DNA from: Carposina sasakii
Lineage: Eukaryota; Arthropoda; Insecta; Lepidoptera; Carposinidae
NCBI GenBank assembly: GCA_014607495.2
Contig: CP053165.1
Span: forward strand, 2,226,906-2,290,905
Length of the DNA: 64,000 nucleotides
Direction: 5' to 3'
The notes beneath the pieces are model-generated. The model did no database searches and was not told the origin of the DNA. It worked only from the letters and a program-made list of their open reading frames with translations. The position numbers were made by a program, and so were the translations under genes. Position 1 is the first letter of the stretch. Each line of letters opens with the position of its first letter. This document shows positions 11,680-23,200 of the stretch, piece by piece.

Positions 11680-12540
11680 TACAAAGTAACAGTTTTTGCA
11701 ACAGGTTCGTTTATTTTAGGACTCGATATGTACCAGGAAATATTATGATTATAAAATGCAGAACAATGTATTTCATTTCACTGGAATCTCAACTGTTCAA
11801 TATAAGGTTAATGGTAGCTAGTAAAGCGTATCAGCATAGTACGTTTACTTCATACTTTTTTACAATTTTAGCTTGGAAGTAAAAACCCATGGATGAAATG
11901 CAAAAGTGAATTTTATCATTTTTTATTACATAATTTGCCTCTTTACATTTCACCTCGCTATGTAGGTTATTTCGTACGTGTTTCAGACAAAAAATAACAG
12001 TAAAATAGCAATAAAAATGTACGGTCAATATGTGACACTGATCCAATAACTTTACTGATCTGATAATATCTTAAAGAAGTTGAAATCCATAGTATATATC
12101 TGTTAAAACTACCGTCAACTTGCTGGAAATTGGTGGTAGAATTGAATATTTTGATGGATGAATAAATTTTAATCAGTATTTATAAATTTCATATAAACAT
12201 GATAAAGGTAGCTTCGTACGTTATTTACCGAATGAGAGCTCACTAGGTATTTTTTTAATGAAAGTTTTAACCGCGTTCCTCAGTTTATAAGTCCAAAGCG
12301 CCCATATTACATTCTGAGCATATTGTATGAAACATCCACGTCATGACAACACTATGCATAATGCCATCCACACACGGCGCCGCCGCACTTCTGAATTATT
12401 GCTCTATTAAGCACACCTAGGAAGCAGCGCTCTGTATAATTTTGGTTAAGCGAAGTTTTGGAATTTACCTCCGCATTATGCCGTGTTACTGCACATACTG
12501 GGAGCGCTAAGCTTTAGGACTGAATATATATGCATATACA
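11680..12540. other. No gene seen
   Basis: AT-rich, no exon pattern or clear repeat; a minus-strand 71-codon frame near 11831 has no recognisable motif. Confidence 0.55.
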
Positions 12541-12542
12541 CA

Positions 12543-12625
12543 CAGCTGTGCTCCCAAAATGGGGTAGCCAGAACCGCAAGATCATAAAGGAGATCCTAGA
12601 GTCACGTTTAGTTATAGTCATGTTA
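12543..12625 (+). repeat. Repeat family R 5' part
   Basis: agctgtgctcccaaaatggg to gtcacgtttagttatag. Confidence 0.6.
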
Positions 12626-12707
12626 TGATCACTAATAGTGAACAGCTTTGGGGCTTTAGATAGATAAAAGCTGTGACCATTGTAAATCATTTTATATTAA
12701 ACTTTAA

Positions 12708-12930
12708 GCCTCGAGCACACCGGATGCGTAATCGTACATCTAAGCCTAGACGTACACGTACCTCTGAGTTGTAATGTATGGAACTGTATAGGCACGGGCA
12801 GACCGGATGCGTAGATGCATATACGTAGACGTAAGCGTAGACGTCAAGCGGTGTGTCCTATATTATATAGTTCCACACATAACACACCAGTAGTACGTGT
12901 ACGTCTATTACTACGTAATATTACATTACG
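12708..12930. mobile_element. Copy of the gcctcgagcacaccgg MITE, right end eroded
   Basis: gcctcgagcacaccggatgc start, agacgtacacgtacctctga and agacgtaagcgtagacgtca inside; the closing inverted end is not clear. Confidence 0.7.
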
Positions 12931-13867
12931 ATTGCTAGTATTATGGGGCTTTACTTGAATACATCTCCAGATTTGTGGTCAACCAACGGTCATTATAGTA
13001 TATCTAAAAATAAATTTAGTATTTTATCTATTTAAAACTTGATCAACATAGACACATAATCAACTTTATGCTTTAGATAAGCTATCTGACCATTGAAAAA
13101 GTTGGCACTTAAACTACAAATACAAACTTTGTTCATATACGAAGCACTGCCTCAGTCAAGCTGGGACTTCATTATCCGAATCGCCGTAGAACTTCAAAAG
13201 CTAATAGTCTGAACTTAGGTCCAGTTAGTCACCAAAGCCCAAGGGCCTGTAGTATCTGACAATAAATCCCCTAGACATTATCTTCAGGCACTTAATTAGG
13301 GCCATCCTGCACTACAACGGGGACAATAATTTGTCAAAGATGAAATTGATATAGAATGGATGCGAATATTTAATTGGTTTTTGTTTACGTAGCTTCCTGG
13401 AGCCTGACTGCAGTGCTACCAACTGGTTGCAGTTATGAGTTCAAAACTTCACTGGAATTATTTTTTGTGTATTCTCTTTCAAACATCACCAACAAACTAT
13501 TCAGTTTAATTTTTTTAGACATTTATTTAGTTTTAGACACTTATTGTAAGCGAGATGTTACTCTACTTTTTACACCTTGTAGAGGCATTACACTTCCATA
13601 ATGGAAATGGAATCCTGCTTTAGGAAAAATAAATAAATTCTATAACATTTATCTACAAAACATAATAAGCATAAAAGCGCAAAACAAAAACGACAAATAT
13701 TATAGTTACATACGAACAGGTTTGTTCTAACAGATTTAAATACTTACACATACACGATCACATATAAATTATCATGGAAAGTTAAAAGATGTTCACAGTT
13801 AACTGTAAGAGTTAATGATTATATTCTGTCCAAAGCACATAATATGTATAAATAATAGCAGCAATAG

Positions 13868-14013
13868 GGTCGATTCCGGCAGTCACACTTAAACCTAAAC
13901 CTAATCTTAGTCAGGTCAATCTCTCTCCGTTCTTAACATAAATGGCTGAAAGAGAAAAGGACAGGTAGGACTAATTTCACGTTTAGGTTTAAGTGTGACT
14001 GCCGGAATCGACC
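13868..14013. mobile_element. 146-bp foldback MITE
   Basis: ggtcgattccggcagtcaca and its inverted copy tgtgactgccggaatcgacc form arms of about 33 bases around a short spacer. Confidence 0.85.
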
Positions 14014-14347
14014 AAATTGTCCTTTCTATTAGCTTGTCTAATCTACGTCTGCATTATTCCGCAGTGGCTAGAGGAAACAGTAACTCAGTTATGAAGCGGC
14101 AACAATCACGCATTACCGTCGTTGTTAGGCTAACTGTGTCATAATCTGACATATATTATAGTCATAAATATCATACAACATACTGATGAAGATTTACTAA
14201 TACGAGCAAATTAGCCAGATAGAAAATGTTGTTTTCTCATATTGCTAAGGATTCGGCGTTTGTTTTACAGTCAGCTGCCCCACGAAACCTCTCTCGGGTA
14301 CTAAACAGTATTCTAAAATAAACATCCCTTAGTTTTTTATGTGTAGA

Positions 14348-14535
14348 CTAGTGGATGCCCGCGACTTCGTCCGCGTGGACTGCAGAAAAACTTGATTTAG
14401 TTGACCAAATTGTCAATCAAAACCATTCTCAAACCCACTTGAATACACACAAAAAATTTCATCAAAATCAGTTCAGCTGTTTAGTAGGATTTCAATTACA
14501 AACACACGAACAGAAGATTTATATATATATTAAGT
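14348..14535 (+). repeat. cgacttcgtccgcgtgg repeat family
   Basis: actagtggatgcccgcgact, then ccgcgtggactgcagaaaaa and a body with tttcatcaaaatcagttcag. Copies: 30984-31225, 36312-36520, 38150-38345, 50735-50960, 59362-59600, and a piece at 35590-35626 (minus). Common in moth genomes as I recall; class not certain. Confidence 0.7.
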
Positions 14536-14539
14536 ACCA

Positions 14540-14985
14540 AGAGTTATGTAGAGCATGCAGTGTACAGAAGCGGGGATGCAGTGTGATTAAGGTCATTGTG
14601 CTCATACGTTGAAACGTTGCAATTATCAGATAACTATATGATAAATAATGGGGTTAAGCTCAATAAAACTCCGTTTAAGGTAACCGGCTTTTATATGCCT
14701 AAACATATGTTTGATGAGTGGTTCTGTGCATACGCATCAGCTGCAGCTCCATCCATGCTTGTTGTAAAGTCGACTAAGGAACTCAGGGGCGTTTTTCCAG
14801 GCGATGAATTACTTGTCTCTGGTAGCACTATCCTAAACGTGGTTGTATGGATCTGTACTCTGATCCTGTGACTCTTCAATCAGTCAATTTTAGGAACACG
14901 GTGGACAGGGTAGGTATACCCAGAGCAATATATTAATTATACAATATTAAAAAGAAAATGAAAAAATTAGAAGATACCTACTTTT
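14540..14985. other. Unassigned stretch with a 91-codon open frame
   Basis: The plus frame from 14596 (TPFKVTGFYMPKHMFDEWFC) has no family I recognise. 14786-14824 is a family R piece, so part of it is repeat-derived. Confidence 0.4.
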
Positions 14986-14989
14986 TCAT

Positions 14990-15236
14990 AATAATAATAA
15001 TATTAATATTCAGACACTACACAACACATTAACCTAGTCCCACACTAAGATTCCTAAGGTCTTGTGTCGTGGGTACTAAGTAACGGTATATAAATACATA
15101 GATAAGTATAGAAACATCCATGACTCGGAAACAAACATCAATATTCATCATATCAATGTTTGCACCTACCGGGATTCGAACCCAGGACCTATGGCGTCGT
15201 AGGCAGGGTCACTACCTACTAGACCAATCGGCCGTC
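14990..15236 (-). repeat. SINE family B, full copy, minus strand
   Basis: Near-complete reverse complement of the 1684-1925 copy, with head at 15236 and an ataataata tail at 14990. Confidence 0.85.
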
Positions 15237-15887
15237 ATAATATAATCCGCTACAATATATTAATCTAAATAATAGTTACTGTCACCTCTAAGATAATACT
15301 AATGATGTAGCCTAACCTTTGAAACATATATAAAACTATGAACATGGAGAAACTCTTAGCTGTATATTTTCGAAAAAAAAGTTAACTTTACTGAGCAAAA
15401 TTAAATGAACTATGCTGCACAAAGCTTTGATGTTAAATACCTTTTTTAAGCAGACTCTTTCATTTTGTCGCGTTTAAAAAAAGTCTCATTGGTCCTGCAT
15501 TGGTCATACGATATTTGAAGTCAGTTTTTAAATGTTTTCATATATTTGTGTTAAATACACGACATTTATAAAGTTAGATATATATATCACAAGTATGACA
15601 AAGATATCACAAAGTGATCAAAGTTATCACACACACATTTATTTATTTTGATTAAAATAATAGGACTTGATAAATTAATTAATCTAGTTAATTTTAGAAA
15701 ATTTAGAGTAGGTAGTTTAATATGTGTAAAACTCAAGTTTGATTAACTTAAGGAAATTTTAAATTCAGGGAAAAGAAAAACTTCTATGACTCCGTTGATA
15801 AATGTCTCCGGGCATACTCCCGCGGGTAGATATGTTATATTTCTTTGGCACGTTCTAGAGCTTGTCGCATTTGAGTTGAGTTAGGTA

Positions 15888-16080
15888 TCATAGGTCCTGG
15901 GTTCGAATCCCGGTAGCTGCAAAATTGTTATGATGAATATCGATGTTTGTTTCCGAGTCATGGATGTTTCTATATTTACCAATGTATTTATATACCGTTG
16001 CTTAGTACCCACAACACAAGAAATTAGGAATCTTAGTGTGGGATTAGGTCAATTTGTTGTGAAGGTTGTGAATATTTATC
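15888..16080 (+). repeat. SINE family B, copy lacking the A box
   Basis: Starts inside the head (ataggtcctgggttcgaatc) and carries the full body to gtgaatatttat. Confidence 0.8.
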
Positions 16081-16084
16081 TAAC

Positions 16085-17605
16085 AAAAAAATTTACAACA
16101 TGAAATAAATTTGTACATATAATATATTTTGTGGTACAGACCCGTGACTAGGGACCAAAGCTACGCCCGTCGCACCGGTTAAAAGGCACCCGTCTAAACA
16201 GTCTAAGCCATTAGGCTATCACTGCTACACTATCACTATTAGTAGTAGTATGACGCAGTACCTAGTATTTAAGCATTCACAAAAACTTTCAGATTAAAAT
16301 ATAAGCAAGTATCAAAGGAACGGTACCCCTCCTCGAATTACCATTGGAATAGAATCAACTCGCACGAGGACTCGAGTCTCACAACACAAAGCCTTTCGAG
16401 TTCATTGTGACTTTTTATGCCGTAGTCGTAAGCTACAAGCATTTTGTTAATTCGCATTTTTGATGTCGTGCATGAGTTTTTCGTCCGAAATTATTTTGCA
16501 CGAATCTTTTTGGGAGGTGAAAAATGAAACTGTTCGTTTTTTTTCATATTTTCTTCTCTGTGAATGAGTCAAAAGAAAATGCGCATATAAATAGAGTGTA
16601 CCTAGTTGCTATTGGTACACTACAATAACCACTATTTGCTACGTGGTATTATTAAATCTGTAGACTGATCAACCTAACAAATGACTAGATAGGTATTTGT
16701 TACGAGTCAAGGTGTATTTTAATTAGATTTCTTTATGTATGCTCATATGTTTTATTTTTTTTCCGAAAATCACTGGTGATAACTTTAATTATTATGAATA
16801 AAATACTCCTGAATCAGCATTGTTATTCGACAAATTGGCTAGAAATTTTCGAGTTTCCATAAATGATCCTGAGATACTGTCTGTGCGGTCTAAGCTCGGC
16901 TATAAGTGAAGAAATAAGGGACGCGTCATGGCCTAGGCCGTCCACTCACGCGAGAGCAAAGCTTAGCTTACGCAGTATGGATATACATGTATCGAATTTA
17001 TTACAAAACTGCGTCCATAGTTAGACATTGTTTAAAAATGACATTTGATAGCAAAATCTATGGAATATCTGTAAAATTTAGGCAAGTTTTAGCTTAAATA
17101 ATATTAAAATTTTCTTGTAATAACTTTTGTAATGGCATGTGATAGATAGATTAATTCAACTTATAAACTTTTACAAGTAAGTAAAACTTTATTAGCAACT
17201 GAGACACGGAAATAAAAAGTAAACGTTTTAAATTTGAATACCAAATTGTACGAACATGCGTATGTTAGGAATGCGTTGTATTTTTTAAACCGGCATTAAT
17301 TCAGTTTGGTTAGAAGTAATTAAATTTGCATATTTTTTGGTGGTTTACATCAAAAGGCCGAACGTGAGGATTTTAATGTTTAGGCCTATAAAGTCTGCGA
17401 TCTATGATTTATTTGCGCTAGGGCATTGGATTTGCGATGAAAATGGTTATCTGCCTGTTCTATTTCGCAAGTTTGATTATATTTTTATCTCTTTCCATTG
17501 GGTAATTTCGTTTAATCTGCTCAAACCTTAGCCACACGTCTGAAAAGTGTCACTGTGTAAGAAAAGAAAGAGCAAAAAGAAGAACCATACGTGAATCTAT
17601 GTAAA
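16085..17605. other. No gene seen
   Basis: AT-rich DNA with no supported exon or repeat copy. Confidence 0.55.
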
Positions 17606-17608
17606 GAA

Positions 17609-17766
17609 ATAAATATCTACACACTTTACCACACATTAATCCCACTGGTCCCATAGTAAAAACCCTAAGTCGTGGATACTAAGCAACAGAACCCAGAACA
17701 GAACTTCGAACCCAGGATTTTTGGCGCAGCAGCTACGGTCACTACCAGCTAGGTTTATTGGTCGTC
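17609..17766 (-). repeat. SINE family B, diverged copy with internal deletion
   Basis: Ends and head match the family in reverse orientation, but the central gtttgtttccgagtcatgga part is missing. Confidence 0.65.
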
Positions 17767-18392
17767 TGAAATGTAAGTTTGCAAGAAGTAGAATCGAAAT
17801 CCGCAGTGCTGCCTCGGTAATCAAGTAGGTGTAGCATTATATCGGGTCACGTGTGGCACCGCCATAAAACGGTAATAAAACTGTATAGGTACATTACGAG
17901 ATGCACTGCATCTTACGGCTGGAAATTATTCGGTTTTGCGAAAGAAGTTCTTCAACGCGATACATTGGGAGAAGTTTTAAGCTATTCAAAGATGAAGGGA
18001 CGGGTACCTACCTAGAGGATATAGTTATTAAAATAACCAAGTCTTTAAATAATAAATAAATTTAAAATAACAATTGATTGTTATGTTTTGTGTACAATAA
18101 AAAATAACAATAAGTCTTTAATAGGTAATGTGATAATAAATACTATTATTTTATTTTATTGCATTTTATTTTATAAAAAAAACATTCATTAAAATATATT
18201 ACTTATAGGTGTACTATACATTGAACAAGCTACACACGATGTTATTACAAAACTGAGTCTAAAATTAAATTTTGTTTAAAAATTACCCTTTGACAGCAAA
18301 ATCTATAGAATTCTTATATCTTAGCTATATAAATATATGTCATTAATTTATTTTTGAAATACCACAGCTGCTTCTCTTCCCGGGCATACTGT

Positions 18393-18600
18393 ACAAGTCA
18401 GTAGAGGGACATGAGGGTCTTGGTGTTTTGTAGGCGATGAGGCTGACCACCTGTCACTACTAACCGAACTTGTACATCTCAACTGTACCCTCAAAATTTA
18501 GGTCAGAAGTGGCACCATGTGGTTCTATCGGCCCTTGGTGGGTAGGCAGAAGCCTACCCCGTAAGGGATACAGGCATGATTGTATGTATGTATATATGTA
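18393..18600. repeat. 190-bp repeat, second copy, with tatg simple tail
   Basis: Same as 10068-10265 plus a gtatgtatgtat tail, which suggests a short retroelement end. Confidence 0.75.
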
Positions 18601-18944
18601 TGTTATTTTTGAAAGGCCATACATCACTCTATTTAAATAAAGTAGTAATATAAAAAAGTTTAGAAGAACAATGTAAGAGTTCAGTGACTTCACGTATTAC
18701 ATATACGTAATTTACATCCAAACGTAATTGAACTATTCTAATGTATAAAAATTTAAATAGATGTTTTTATTTAGTTTGTTTTTTAGGGTTCTTCACACGA
18801 ATCAAATGTGAAGGGAACCTTTTATAGTAATTCCATTTCTGAAAACGTTATTCTACTGGTGACTGTAAAATCTCTTTTATGAACCCACATTTCTATGGGG
18901 TACCATTTCGGGAAAACAGCCGTACTTATAATTATGTTAACAGC

Positions 18945-19175
18945 GTGTAACAAAAGGAGTATGTTACGAGAAATGCTATGAAAATATCGCACTATAAAGA
19001 ACCTACAAAATTTGGGCCTCGAAATGAAATAATTTATTTTTAGGATTGTACGAGAATTCCTGAGTAATTTAGGAATTCTCCTTACTACCTGGAAAATAAA
19101 CATGTGATTTCGTGGATAGGTTCTCTGTATTGGACTGTATTGGTAGCATTTCGCTCTACCCTTTTGTTACAGCCT
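18945..19175. mobile_element. Diverged copy of the gatgtaacaaaagggt MITE
   Basis: tgtaacaaaaggagtatgtt on the left and cgctctacccttttgttaca on the right, with the shared aacatgtgatttcg inside the arm. Confidence 0.75.
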
Positions 19176-19559
19176 ATATTTTATTCTTCTAGTAAGTTCG
19201 CTGATTGCTAAAATCTGCTACTTCTATCCATTTGCTTCGAATAATTAAACTGGGCTTTGAGGATTCTGCATTGCATCGCTGTAATAAGCCTCTTAGACTT
19301 CGTTAACTCAATATTGTTATATTAAAACATATAGGTTTAAAGAATTTTTACTTATAAGAACCAATAACAAGTTCACTTAAAATAAGCATACATAATAATT
19401 ATTTCATAAATAGGTATCTATCTACCTTCATCGGCCCGCCCGTACGAGAAACTTGATTATTGTAGATATTGTAGATATAAAACAATGTTAGGATGACAAA
19501 CACCGAAAATGTTACTATGAACTCTGAAAACTTTGTTCCTAATGTTGAAGCAAGGGACA

Positions 19560-19685
19560 TGACTTCACTAGAATACATCAGCTGCATCTTCTTCCGTGCA
19601 TGTCGTAAGAATCGACTTAGGGATTCAAAGGCGTTCTCTCATTAACTAGCAACTTGTGACGGATCATTTACATTTGGCCCCCCTT
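19560..19685 (-). repeat. Repeat family R copy, minus strand
   Basis: cactagaatacatcagctgc to tagcaacttgtgacggatca, reverse of the family. Confidence 0.65.
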
Positions 19686-19781
19686 ATTTTAACCGTAGCT
19701 GGAGATAGATAGACGAAAATTCTCTATTGTACAAGGGCTTAAGAACAACTTATACCTACTTATGCATCTTAGGCTTTAGGA

Positions 19782-19992
19782 TATCATCATCATCATTATT
19801 GCAGTCCACTGCTAGACGTAGGCCTCCCCCAGGGCACGCCACACTCACGGCGCTGGGCAGGCGGGTTGGTGATCGTAGTTTGTATTTTGGACTATGTTGT
19901 CAACACGGGAGGTGCTGCTGCTCACCTACCGGAAACCCACTGGCAGACATGGAGTGGTACGGATTCTACTCTGCCGGCACCACCGGCCGTAA
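19782..19992 (-). repeat. RTE-like LINE 3' tail (gcagtccactgct), minus strand
   Basis: tattgcagtccactgctaga and ggcctcccccagggcacgcc are the reversed ORF end (GRPTSSSGLQ) of an RTE-type LINE, with an extended 3' body shared with 51342-51611. Confidence 0.7.
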
Positions 19993-20122
19993 ATAATAAT
20001 GTAAGGAACCAAAATCACAAAGTGCCCACGAGCGGAATAATATTACCGGGCAATATAAATTGACAAAAAAACATGTGGCCCCCATTTCCTATCGATAGGG
20101 CAAGTGGCTAGTTACTGTCGCC

Positions 20123-20287
20123 ATGCCTCCCACACCCCAGGATCCAGTTATTGGAGCTGATAGACCGAAGGTGGATAGGCCGGTGGAAAGACCGTATACT
20201 GGGAATGAGGTCGTCATCAGTGGCATATCGGGGATATTCCCAAGTTCCAATAACATGGTGCAGTTCATGGATAACCTTTATAATGAG
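20123..20287 (+). CDS. FAS-like exon 1 (residues 1-55), start codon and KS N-terminus
   Basis: Starts MPPTPQDPVIG and reaches the first KS strand EVVISGISGIFPSSNN. The donor is gtaatt, phase 0. No convincing promoter is visible; a short 5' leader exon could begin after the ag at 20098 or 20112. Confidence 0.9.
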
Positions 20288-23200
20288 GTAATTTCTATAA
20301 AGAATTATGTTTCTTGGGTTACGTGATGCGGTAAATATAAAGATATACTTACATAGTATATTATGATAAGTAAAATGTTTAACTGTAAATAATTTGATTG
20401 TTTATGAGTATGTTACTTTTAGACTTTTTTAATCGGTGATAGCCCAGTGGTTAAGACGTGCACCTTCCAAGCGGGAGACGTAAGTTCGATCCCAGTCACG
20501 GGCCTGTACCGATGAATTTATTTTATGTGCAGATTTTAATGTTGCAAAATTGTCACTTAGCTCGTGCCTCGGAAAGCACGTAAAATCGTTGGTCCTGTCC
20601 CTGATCTCTCTCCGGTCGTGTCAGCTTTCCGTCCCATCGGACTATGAGAGTGCATCTGTGTTTGCGCACACACTTGTGCACTATAATATCACCTGTATAC
20701 CTGGCCAATCCCCGTAGAGATTGGTCGCCTTGGCCAAAATACGGTCGGAGATTATCATCACTTTTAGACCAAGTAGGCATTTTATAAACATTTTTTGTGG
20801 TTTCTTAAAAAAACCGGATCTGATGCAGGGTTTCACTAGAATACACCAGCTCCATATACTTCCCTGTATGTCTTATCGATTAATGAGCTCAGGGGCATTC
20901 TTACAGGCGATAAGCTATAGCAATTTGTAACGGATTATTTACATCTGCCCCCTAGCATGACCACGTATCGTAGATATCGTATCGTACGATATTGTATTTT
21001 CTCTATACAAAATTCAACATGGCGGCTATATTTATTGTCGATAAATCGGTTTATCATATCGTGTTTCGCAGGTCATGCTACTTGTGCTGATCCCACCTTA
21101 CACCGTGGATGCAAGATCTCCTACATGATTATCCGTGTACCTACATTTATGATGTATTTAAAAAATATCTCGTAGATTGGCATGTGTATAAGAAAAATCT
21201 AGACAGACGAGCTCTAGCTAACATTTTTGATTCATTGTCATCAGGTCGACATGGTCCGAAGTGACAGCCAACGTTGGCAGTTCAACCACCCTGAGGTTTC
21301 TTCACATCTTGGCATGGTGGACGGCATGAGCAAGTTCGATGCTCAATTCTTTAGGGTGCACTTCAAACAGGCTTGTACTATGGAACCTATGAGCAGAAAG
21401 CTGCTTGAGCACGCTTACAGTGCCATCTATGATTCAGGTTCGGTAACTTAATTGAGTTTGCATTTCACTTATGTAAGACTAGGACTTTTAAAAGATTTTA
21501 TAATGATAATGGATAAGCATGTTCCATATTTTGTGAACAGGAAAGAATCAAATGCCTCGCTGTATACTTTTTAAAGACATGAGATTATCTCGAAATCTGA
21601 TACTTACCAATTCCGAATTGAAATGATCTTTCAACTAGTCTTGACGTGAGAAAAGGGCAAATAAAATCATTGATATCTCGATCGAATGAAGTTTTATTTT
21701 GTTTCAGGCATAAACCCTGAATTAATACGAGGTAAAAAAGTCGGCGTGTTTATAGGATCCAGCTTCTCTGAGTCGGAAAAAATTGTTATTTATGAAAACG
21801 TTCAGCGCAACGGCTTCGGTATAACGGGGTAAGTGTGACGTTTGATATAATAAAGGTTGTTTTTTGGTCGTCAACGTTTCCGAATACTACGGATTCTCCT
21901 CATCATCACAAACATTTTTCTCCGCGGAAACGTATCTGGGAAGTATCTGGTTCTCAAGATATTAAGATTTATCATACAATCTTTGGATTGCGTTTTTTGC
22001 ATAAGTGTACGTAGACGCGTATGATAAATATTTTTAAGAAAAAAAATATTATAAAACTGCCTATAAAAAAACTAAAACAAACACTAGACACCATACCTAC
22101 ATTTTGCGCGATCAAATCAATAAAAAAACTGCCAAATTAAATTAAAATCGTCAATTTTTTTTGCCATGGACTTATTTTATTTGATGTATAGAGTACGTAC
22201 CCTTCGTAAACGGTGGCACCGAAAAAACACCTGTATAAAGGCTTGACAGAGAAAGCAGTGCTAGAAATAATTTAAGACTTAGGTAGGTACTTTTAGTCTC
22301 ATTTGCAGCAAATTAACATATTAATTATTATGTGAACCGAAATAGGACATCTAGTAGGTAGGTGCTGTACAAAATTATTAATGGGTATTGTAAAACATGA
22401 AAAACAATCGCGAAAGTTAATTTCATCATTCATAATCATTTACAGCCCTGAGAAGTCCACAGTTGGACATAGGCCTCCCCCAACAACCTCCACTCCGACC
22501 GGTCGGAAGCAGCCTGCATCCAACCAACCAAAGTTAATTTATCATAATAATATCGTTTATCAACAAATACGGTGTAAAATGTTTAATACATTTTCGAAAA
22601 TTTATTTATTTGCTATATATACATGATGTAACAAAAGGGTTATGTTAAGCGAAAAACTATGAAAATAGCCCACTATAGAAAACCTATTCTCAAAATTTGA
22701 GACTCGAAATCAAATGTTTATTTTTCCAGTTAGTATGGAGAATTTCTAAACAAGTCAGGCATGTTCATACAATCTTGAAAAATGAACATGTGATTTCGAG
22801 TCTTAAATTTTGGGAATAGGTTCTTTATAATGGGCTATATTCATAGCTTTTCGCTTAGCATACCCTTTTTGTTACATCCTGTATAAGAACTTCCTTATTT
22901 TTAATTTTTTTATGTTATTCGTGATATCACAATTTCATTTAGCTTTTAGGTCGTAATACTGAATAAGTAATTTAGTTACTAAAAACGCCTTCAGCCATTT
23001 ATTAACAAAGTTTCATTAGTACACAGGTCCTTATGTTCTAAGCTAGTACTAAAGCTTAATAATAAAGCGAGCCGTACTCAGTGTACTAATAATAAACTAC
23101 TTCGTGAATATTGCTTGCTTATAGTAGTACCTCCTTAGTTGCAAGTATTTAGTTGGCAATAACTTGAAACAAACAAGGTTTATATTGACTTCCAATCTAA